Source: Strigops habroptila
Lineage: Eukaryota > Chordata > Aves > Psittaciformes > Psittacidae
DNA length: 64,000 nucleotides
NCBI RefSeq assembly: GCF_004027225.2
Contig: NC_044277.2
Coordinates: 96,221,552 to 96,285,551 of the forward strand
Direction of reading: 5' to 3'
In this document: one piece after another, positions 60,101 through 64,000 of the stretch
Numbering within the stretch: position 1 is the stretch's first letter
Layout: the number at the start of each line of letters is the position of its first letter
Notes under the pieces: model-generated
Seen by the model: only the letters and a program-made list of their open reading frames with translations
What the model was told of the DNA's origin: nothing
Databases searched by the model: none
Translations under genes and position numbers: made by a program

Positions 60101-62659
60101 TCCAACTCCCTGAGACAGAAGCCAGCAGTCACAGCTAGAAGTGAAAGAGGAAGCCACAGGAGACTGCTTACCAGAAAAGAAGATTTAATTTACAACAGCA
60201 GAGAGTTGATTTGGGCAGATTGACACTGTGGTTCTTACTAAGTGCTCCTATTCAGTAATGTGCAATGGTCTGTTTCACTGACGGTGAACAGCCTAATTGA
60301 GCAGGTAAAAGATTCTCATTTCCCCTGTAGCAGTAGGTTGGATTCACTCTGTCTCTTCTGCATTTTCTAGCAACAGTACTAACCTCCTGCCTATCCCTAG
60401 CTCTCATCTGCCAAACCACTACTTCTCTGCAGCTCCTTGTGCTCCAATGATCAGAGTCCCCAGCTACCAAAAAGCTGTTCTTGGGCCAGTGTCTTACTTT
60501 GTGCAAAATGGTATAGAGCCATCATAGTGCAAACTTTGATAAGTTATGCCACAAAAGCTCTGGCCCAGCATGCTGAACTCTATATATTTTTGTTGCACAG
60601 GACTCCCACTGACTACAAAGGGATTTTTTCTATGGGACAACACCAAAATGAATCATCCATTTTGATGGATGATTAGCAGTGATGATCAAACTGAAGTTCT
60701 GCACTAAGAGGAGGAACTGGCTGAGCAAAGTCTTGAGACAGATTCTCTGTGCCAAATTGTCCTACAGGGTAATCATTCACACCAATGCTGGCAAGAACTT
60801 CCTCTGAATGGCCTTGTCTGCATGCTGAACTGTATGAAGCATCTTGTAGCAGTACAAAAGGAGATGTCAACACACAGTTTGGAGCTGATAGGAAGAGGAC
60901 ATGTCCTGATGGATGCGCAGCAATAGAATGATAGGCAAGGAACACAGGCTACAACATGAGAAATTCCAAACAGATATAAGGAAAACAATTTTTTTTTTTT
61001 TTTTTTAACCCTGAAGGTTGACAAATATTGGAATGTGCTGTCCAGAGAAGCTGTAGAATGTGTCTCCTGAGAGATGTTGAAGACTCAACTGGCCAAGTCC
61101 CTGAGCCAAATAGACCTGCTTTGGACAGTGGCGTAGACTAGATGATCTCTGAAGTTCACTTCCATTCTAAATTACTGATTCATTCTAAATTACTGTATGA
61201 TTCTATGTCGAGGTGATAGGATAGACTCATGCTGCAGTCATTCAAGGAGAAGAAAAGGAACTCCCCTTCCAGCAAGTTAGGATAGCCCCCTCAAGGTATT
61301 CTGATACACAGTAATTAAGAAAGCAACTACTCAGCACACCCAATTAGCCCGTTTTAAAGACTGCAGAAACTGATGGCAAAATCTCCTACACACCTTGGTG
61401 CACAGAAATGACAACACCAACTAACATTCACTTAGGTACAACAGAAATCAGGCTACATCAAAAGCAGAAGCAAAGAAACACTCAATATCCTTGATCTTTG
61501 GAATACTAGATTAGAAGAAATTAATTCCTGCTCTAATACTTCTGAGTCTGGGCAACTGTTCTGTTCTTACTTTATAACTAATTTCTTGTGCTTTTCTACA
61601 ACATCCTGTGTCCTGTCAAAAATATCAGGCCAAGTACCTGAAAGAAGGCCTCAAATTCCTGATTTCTGTAAATGTTCTGACTCTACTACCTGATTTGCAG
61701 CTTCCTCAGAATCCAAGGCAGTTGCAAATTATTGACACCAACAGAAACTGGGCCTGATGCAGTCGGTTGGTTTATCATAAATAATAGAAATAAAGAATAA
61801 TTTAGATTGGAAGGGATCTTTAGAGATCATCTAATAATACCTCTTCCTTAAAGCAAGACAAACTTCAAGTTAGGTCATGCTGCCACAAGCAGCACCTTCT
61901 TCCACAATCCACCATCTCTCTGAGCAGCTACTTCTACTGTATTTTTTTTTTCTTCATATCTAATTGGAATTTCCCTTGCTGGAACTTTTGGTCATTGGCA
62001 CTCTTTTTCCTGTGCATCTCTGAGAAGGACCTGACGTTGTTTCTTCTATAATTCTCTTTCAGGCAGCGACAGGGAGCAAATAGGGCTCTTCTTAGCCTTT
62101 TATCTTCGGGGCTAAACAAACTCTGTTCATTCTGAGTCATAAGTTATGTAAGTTTCTAGCTCTGATGAGATTTCACTATTTATGTAGTAACAGATACATT
62201 TGTGCCACCAGAATTAAATACTGAATCATCAGTAGTTTACAGCACCACATATGTAACAATCACATTCTTTTCTGAAGGACATTGATCATCCTGAAGCAAA
62301 AATACTCCTTATCATCCCTACTCAGAAGGAATGAAACCTAAAGCAAACTACCTTTACATTTACTATAGTCTGTAAAAGCAAAGCAAAATAAAAGAAGAAT
62401 CCACTCATCTTTGGAAATGTCTTACCATTGGTCCCACTGGTCCCACCACTCCAGCTTCACCCTGTTAAGGACAGACACACACAGAGCAATGACGAGGAGA
62501 ACTTCTGCAGTATCCAGGCAGAGGTGGCTGGTAACAAGGCCACCAAACATTCTGGCAGAACACAACACAGTATTAGCTCACCTTCTCCCCTTTTCTTCCT
62601 AATAATTCAGTTAAAGATCCATCAGCGGCAATGATAGCTCCTGGTTCTCCCTTTTCACC
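32975..62659 (-). CDS. COL15A1: COL15A1 (collagen type XV alpha-1 chain), 3' part of gene: last 17 exons
   Basis: Collagen XV is a multiplexin, a chondroitin/heparan sulfate proteoglycan of the basement-membrane zone. Seventeen exons are seen at 62582-62659, 62426-62461, 58826-58879, 58686-58745, 56558-56626, 53746-53791, 49639-49728, 46829-46878, 44904-45014, 43401-43545, 39994-40058, 38165-38293, 37937-37996, 36516-36575, 34827-35012, 33513-33628 and 32975-33182. They total 1563 nt (520 codons plus stop), all GT-AG and all phase-compatible. In order they encode broken Gly-X-Y blocks, the NC10 trimerization domain, a proline-rich hinge and the endostatin-like domain with its four conserved cysteines. 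COL18A1 is the only close alternative; the trimerization and endostatin wording matches XV better ([17 protein letters not shown]). The 5' exons lie beyond 64000. Confidence 0.97.
33513..33628 (-). CDS. COL15A1: COL15A1 exon (middle of endostatin-like domain)
   Basis: 116 bp encoding [18 protein letters not shown] then [20 protein letters not shown] and the first two bases of a Trp. This is the endostatin core strand region. Acceptor TTTTAACAG, donor GTGAGT. It begins at a codon boundary, matching the preceding exon's end after ...NLK. Confidence 0.96.
33629..34826. other. COL15A1: COL15A1 intron
   Basis: AT-rich unique sequence; no repeat or extra exon recognised. Confidence 0.8.
34827..35012 (-). 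CDS. COL15A1: COL15A1 exon (start of endostatin-like domain)
   Basis: 62 full codons: [54 protein letters not shown]. It holds the first endostatin cysteine (FQC). It begins exactly where the released restin/endostatin fragment's folded core begins. Acceptor TTTTTTAACTCCAG, donor GTAAAA. Confidence 0.97.
35225..35605 (+). mobile_element. CR1 LINE 3' end in COL15A1 intron
   Basis: GAGAAGGCTCTGGAGAGATC, then AGGTTGCCCCCAGAAGCTGT, CCATCCCTGGCAGTGTTC, CTAATGGAAGGTGTCCCTGC and AAGGTCCCTTCCAACCCAAA, ending ACCATTCTAGGATTCCATG. 5'-truncated, non-coding. Confidence 0.92.
36265..36415. repeat. AT-rich low-complexity block
   Basis: About 150 bp almost only A and T (ATATAT, TAATAATATAT motifs), in the COL15A1 intron 100-250 bp past the donor of the 36516-36575 exon. 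Confidence 0.9.
36516..36575 (-). CDS. COL15A1: COL15A1 hinge exon
   Basis: A 60-bp exon, 20 codons, Pro/Asn-rich ([20 protein letters not shown]), linking the trimerization domain to the endostatin domain. The hinge is protease-sensitive in the family, which is how the C-terminal fragment is released. Sequence conservation is low here; the call rests on phase 0 at both ends, good splice sites (AAAATAACAG, GTAAGT) and the KPA end followed by LHL. Confidence 0.85.
37483..37620 (+). mobile_element. Short CR1 LINE tail with repeated 3' unit
   Basis: GGGCAACCTGATCTAGTTGA, TGTCCCTGCTCATTGCAGGG, TGAAGGTCCCTTTCAACCC, AACCATTCCATGATG. The terminal unit TGATGCTATGAG is repeated twice, like the short tandem repeats CR1 elements end in. 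Intron of COL15A1. Confidence 0.88.
37937..37996 (-). CDS. COL15A1: COL15A1 exon (end of trimerization domain and hinge)
   Basis: 20 codons: [20 protein letters not shown], nearly identical to the human XV sequence I recall. Phase 0 on both sides; acceptor GATTCTTTCAG, donor GTAAGT. Confidence 0.95.
38165..38293 (-). CDS. COL15A1: COL15A1 exon (NC10 trimerization domain)
   Basis: 43 codons with [39 protein letters not shown] and RKLQ. This is the multiplexin trimerization domain, which holds three chains together after the last collagen block. Phase 0 at both ends. Acceptor CCTACTTGACAG, donor GTACTA. Confidence 0.96.
38294..39993. other. COL15A1: COL15A1 intron with a C11 run
   Basis: Unique AT-rich intron. 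The only notable item is TTTTTT followed by 11 C and an A run at about 39391-39412. Confidence 0.8.
39994..40058 (-). CDS. COL15A1: COL15A1 exon (end of last collagenous block) with tandem NAGNAG acceptor
   Basis: It encodes [21 protein letters not shown], closing the triple helix just before the trimerization domain. The acceptor is TTTTAGCAG: the first AG gives a 65-bp exon starting at 40058, the second a 62-bp exon starting at 40055, adding or dropping one Ala in frame. Donor GTAAGA. Confidence 0.93.
40327..41240 (-). mobile_element. CR1 LINE, internally deleted
   Basis: From the left, reading on the minus strand: the 3' tail (AAGGTCCCTTCCAACCCAAA type, 40327-40740), a fragment of the reverse-transcriptase start (GPDE/LREL-type sequence, about 40745-40830), then ORF2 sequence lying between endonuclease and RT ([30 protein letters not shown] at 40835-41032). 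Compared with the 8452-10672 copy, roughly 1 kb of reverse transcriptase is missing between about 40740 and 40750. Right edge approximate. COL15A1 intron. Confidence 0.9.
41241..42861. other. COL15A1: COL15A1 intron, unique part
   Basis: Between two CR1 insertions. A local direct duplication of CCCCATATTACAGTA occurs near 41578-41612. Nothing else recognised. Confidence 0.75.
42862..43203 (-). mobile_element. CR1 LINE fragment of another subfamily
   Basis: AGTCACAGAATCATTTAGG, TTGGAAAAAATTTTAAGATC, AACTTGGTGTCATCTGCAAA, CAGATCATTGATAAAGACAT, AACAGAACTGGCCCCAGTAC and CTGGGGAACACCACCTGTGA are the antisense of a well-known avian CR1 type. It ends about 200 bp from the collagen exon at 43401-43545, on the donor side. 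Confidence 0.9.
43401..43545 (-). CDS. COL15A1: COL15A1 exon (Gly-X-Y block)
   Basis: 145 bp of collagen repeat: [20 protein letters not shown], then [20 protein letters not shown], ending AIYGS plus one base. Acceptor ATCACTGATAG, donor GTGAGA; exits phase 1, matching the next exon's two-base start. Confidence 0.96.
43546..44903. other. COL15A1: COL15A1 intron
   Basis: Unique sequence; no exon, RNA gene or repeat recognised. Confidence 0.75.
44904..45014 (-). CDS. COL15A1: COL15A1 exon (Gly-X-Y block with short interruption)
   Basis: 37 codons: [18 protein letters not shown], then the interruption NGGFFLT, then [12 protein letters not shown]. The donor is placed at GTT|GTAAGT rather than one codon earlier, because GLV then GPK keeps the triplet register with the next exon. 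Acceptor TTCTCTTTAAAG. Confidence 0.93.
45015..46828. other. COL15A1: COL15A1 intron
   Basis: Unique AT-rich sequence apart from a 26-bp tandem duplication at 46657-46708. Confidence 0.75.
46657..46708. repeat. Tandem duplication of a 26-bp AT-rich unit
   Basis: CTATATAAATTTG[T/C]ATAATTT[A/G]TAAT occurs twice head to tail (46657-46682 and 46683-46708), 24 of 26 identical. It lies about 120 nt past the donor of the 46829-46878 exon. Confidence 0.9.
46829..46878 (-). CDS. COL15A1: COL15A1 exon (non-collagenous interruption)
   Basis: 50 bp: two bases completing Gly, then [16 protein letters not shown]. It matches the human interruption I recall (PPLDLAYLRHFLNNLK) in length and pattern. Acceptor TTCATTTTTCAG, donor GTAATT. 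Entry phase 1, exit phase 0, both fitting the neighbours. Confidence 0.88.
46879..49638. other. COL15A1: COL15A1 intron
   Basis: 2.8 kb of AT-rich unique sequence; nothing recognised on either strand. Confidence 0.75.
49639..49728 (-). CDS. COL15A1: COL15A1 exon (interruption followed by short Gly-X-Y block)
   Basis: 90 bp: AT completing Asp, then [16 protein letters not shown], then [13 protein letters not shown] plus one base. The acceptor chosen is CTTTTGTGGCAG (AG at 49730-49729). A second AG nearer the collagen repeat (CTCCGCAG) is possible, but the phase of the previous exon (phase 1) fits only the first. Donor GTAGGT. Confidence 0.85.
49729..53745. other. COL15A1: COL15A1 intron with spaced direct repeats and a G14 run
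   Basis: A motif GTGAATTTCACTGGGGCAA with a following AAACAGT..CTT occurs at 49999-50034 and again at 50662-50698. A G run of 14 with flanking TTTG units lies at about 52049-52110. No exon is needed here, because exon phases on the two sides join directly. Confidence 0.75.
52049..52110 (+). repeat. T/G simple repeat with G14 run
   Basis: GGTTTGTTTGTTT, then 14 consecutive G (52069-52082), then TTTGTGGGG and TTGTTGTTG. Low complexity; plus-strand G-quadruplex possible. Confidence 0.85.
53746..53791 (-). CDS. COL15A1: COL15A1 exon (non-collagenous interruption)
   Basis: 46 bp encoding [15 protein letters not shown] plus one base. There is no collagen repeat. The call rests on splice sites (TTTTGTCTGTAG, GTGAGT), phase 0 entry after ...YIKG, phase 1 exit into the next exon, and the known presence of a non-collagenous stretch here in human XV. 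The human interruption is longer and has little similarity. Confidence 0.75.
53792..56557. other. COL15A1: COL15A1 intron
   Basis: Unique sequence apart from a degraded CR1 at 54838-54945. Confidence 0.75.
54838..54945 (-). mobile_element. Degraded CR1 LINE 3' tail
   Basis: GAGGTTGGAAGGCATTTCTG, GGAGATTGGCTAGCCCAAAG and GGCCTCATCCAGACAGGTTT match the antisense of an older CR1 tail (GGTTGGAAGGGACCTCTGGAGATC...). Diverged. Confidence 0.75.
56558..56626 (-). CDS. COL15A1: COL15A1 exon (Gly-X-Y block)
   Basis: 23 codons: [16 protein letters not shown], then RIVYIKG, comparable with human AVINIKG. Acceptor TCTCTTACCAG, donor GTAAGT. Phase 0 at both ends. Confidence 0.95.
56627..58685. other. COL15A1: COL15A1 intron
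   Basis: 2.1 kb unique AT-rich sequence; nothing recognised. Confidence 0.75.
58686..58745 (-). CDS. COL15A1: COL15A1 exon (Gly-X-Y block)
   Basis: 20 codons: [20 protein letters not shown]. The human counterpart I recall starts [14 protein letters not shown]. Acceptor CTACTTATTTCAG, donor GTAAGT. Only 80 bp from the neighbouring exon. Confidence 0.95.
58826..58879 (-). CDS. COL15A1: COL15A1 exon (Gly-X-Y block)
   Basis: 18 codons, six perfect triplets: [18 protein letters not shown]. 54 bp is the classical collagen exon size. Acceptor TTTTTGTCCAG, donor GTATGT. Confidence 0.95.
60905..61207 (+). mobile_element. Degraded CR1 LINE 3' end
   Basis: ACATGAGAAATTCCAAACAG with ATATAAGGAAAACAA, then GTGCTGTCCAGAGAAGCTGT, GTTGAAGACTCAACTGGCC, TAGACTAGATGATCTCTGAA and CTGTATGATTCTATG follow CR1 order. 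The block CATTCTAAATTACTG is duplicated near the end. Confidence 0.75.
61795..62115 (-). mobile_element. Degraded CR1 LINE 3' end, inverted
   Basis: TTTAGATTGGAAGGGATCTT, TAGAGATCATCTAATAATAC and a later GGGCTCTTCTTAGCCTTTTA, TCTTCGGGGCTAAACAAACT follow antisense CR1 order (the last being the CTGGAGAAG/TTCAGCCT region). Old and diverged. Confidence 0.7.
62426..62461 (-). CDS. COL15A1: COL15A1 exon (Gly-X-Y block)
   Basis: 12 codons: [12 protein letters not shown]. Acceptor GTCCTTAACAG, donor GTAAGA. Triplet register runs on directly into GPIGPT of the next exon, so no exon need be missing in the 3.5 kb between. Confidence 0.92.
62582..62659 (-). CDS. COL15A1: COL15A1 exon (collagen block with interruption), most 5' exon in window
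   Basis: 26 codons: [26 protein letters not shown]. Acceptor ATAATCACAG, donor GTGAGC. Phase 0 at both ends. Upstream exons are beyond the window; I saw none in 62660-64000. Confidence 0.93.
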
Positions 62660-64000
62660 CTGTGATTATCAAAGTAATTTTATAGTGTTTACAAAACAGT
62701 TCTGAATAGAATCAGAAGTCAAAGCAGCATTACTGCAGTTTGAAGCATGACAGGTGAGTCATACTGTGATATCAAACATAAAGTGATATCAATATGAGTA
62801 GGGTGAAGTTTGATTCTGGGGAAGAAAAGGGCTGGTCTTTCTTAAAATGATTAAACTGTTATGCTATTACTGTATTACACTATTGAAGTGTAATAGAGTA
62901 CACTAAAAATATCCTGCTTCTGCAAATAATCCTGGAATGAATAAGTACTTATTTTTTAAGAAACACTTTTAATTGCTCTCAATAAAGTAACTATGTGAAA
63001 CATGCTGTGTTCACAAGAGATCTCTGCCAAGGGCAGACAGACTATTGGTGTCTTCTTGTGTACCATCAGCTTAGATACAGCTCAGGAAATACTGCTGGAA
63101 ATGTAAAATCTTGATAGAACACTAATTGTCCCGATTTTACTACCAAGAAAGCATGAAGCGTTCTCTCTATATGCCTGGCATGATGCATCTTGATTGCCTT
63201 TAATGAAGGCTAATCCCCCACGTTCAAATTATGACCTTCTTCAAGGGGTAATTCCATTGAATAATGGCGCTACAACCATGAATTATCATTCGCCAGTGCA
63301 TGGTTCCCACTCTGGATCTTTCAGCTGTTAACTTTAGTCCTCCTAGCTCAGGCAGCTTGGTATAATAGCTTTCCTAAGATTTCTTATGGAACAAACATGG
63401 CTTGAAACTAACAATTGCATTGCTGATTAAAATGACAGTCCAGGATACAGCACTTCCACTGCGTGGGAAGTGCTGTAACTCAGTTCCCCTTGCAGGTTCT
63501 TAAATATTTGGAGTCTTTGGAGTTTCCCTGAGAATAGTTTGGATACTTTAAAGTCTTCCTCTGGCTTAGCTTCACTGTCTTTATCTTCTGTGAGATTTTA
63601 TGGACCTGAGGTTGCAATAGAAGCGTCTCATGATCTTTAAAGCAAAATGCTCCTTGGTGTCTGTGCAGCTTCGTTGTGGTTCCCAACTTCCTAATTCTTG
63701 AGGATAACATGGTGTTCATGCCTCAGAAACAGCCTCAGAAACATCACTGTAACATTGGTGGGTACAAAACATAATGGCTTCAAAGTTTTGTGTTCCTTCC
63801 AACGTGGCCAGCAGAAGCTAATAAAAAACCCCAACAAATAAAAAACCCCCATAACCCAAACCAATGCACTCCATAAAAGCACAAGAGTCCTCATGACAAA
63901 AGGGGACTTGTATTTGTGGAGATGTTTTCATCTGAGTGATGAAGAGGCTGTTCATCCACAGTCTCATTTCAAACCACAATTAACCATTTCCAAGCCTTCC
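62660..64000. other. COL15A1: COL15A1 intron (partial) at right edge
   Basis: Unique AT-rich sequence upstream of the most 5' exon seen. No Gly-X-Y coding segment was found on the minus strand here. Confidence 0.7.

Larger units (their letters stand above)
58880..62425. other. COL15A1: COL15A1 intron
   Basis: 3.5 kb, with two degraded CR1 copies of opposite orientation (60905-61207 and 61795-62115) and a T run at about 60990-61008. No exon is required, since Gly-X-Y register is continuous across it. Confidence 0.75.

Noticed and set aside
1..64000. CRISPR arrays, bacterial operons, tRNA or rRNA genes
   Set aside because: No regular spaced repeats, no Shine-Dalgarno-led gene strings and no tRNA-like cloverleaf noticed; the window is ordinary vertebrate nuclear DNA.

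Overview
This is vertebrate, almost certainly avian, nuclear DNA. Short conserved exons sit in long AT-rich introns with canonical GT-AG splice sites, and the interspersed repeats are nearly all CR1 LINE fragments with the avian-type 3' end (CCTTCCAACCC...ATTCTATGAT). The species cannot be fixed from the sequence alone. I see no bacterial, plasmid, phage or CRISPR-like content.

Two conserved genes lie head-to-tail on the minus strand. (1) Left, 1-14.7 kb: the 5' part of TGFBR1 (TGF-beta type I receptor, ALK5). Exon 1 (signal peptide, 13907-13985) lies in a CpG-island promoter, exon 2 (ten-cysteine ectodomain) at 3536-3787 and exon 3 (transmembrane segment and start of the GS box) at 2915-3157. 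The kinase exons lie beyond position 1. Intron 1 (about 10 kb) carries three CR1 pieces. (2) 14.9-32.9 kb: an intergenic stretch with no gene I can support. (3) Right, 33-64 kb: the 3' part of COL15A1 (collagen XV alpha-1). Seventeen consecutive exons, all phase-compatible and together 1563 nt (520 codons plus stop), encode the last collagenous blocks with their interruptions, the NC10 trimerization domain, the hinge and the C-terminal endostatin-like (restin) domain. The collagen gene continues past position 64000. The order COL15A1 then TGFBR1, same strand, matches the arrangement I know from human chromosome 9q22.

The two genes are not a pathway cassette. TGFBR1 is the signalling receptor serine/threonine kinase for TGF-beta. 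Collagen XV is a basement-membrane-zone proteoglycan whose C-terminal fragment is anti-angiogenic. Their adjacency is old synteny.

The most interesting unexplained structures are around TGFBR1. There is a diverged (about 91% identical over 55 nt) second copy of coding exon 1 about 650 bp upstream, with its own strong Kozak ATG, open frame, GTAAGAG donor and the same exit phase. There is a candidate alternative terminal exon in intron 1 (good acceptor, matching phase, 66-residue frame including the split first codon, stop, then AATAAA). There is also a 12-nt tandem acceptor at exon 3 that parallels the known human GPFS insertion isoform. None of these was tested against transcripts. No wholly new biological system was found.
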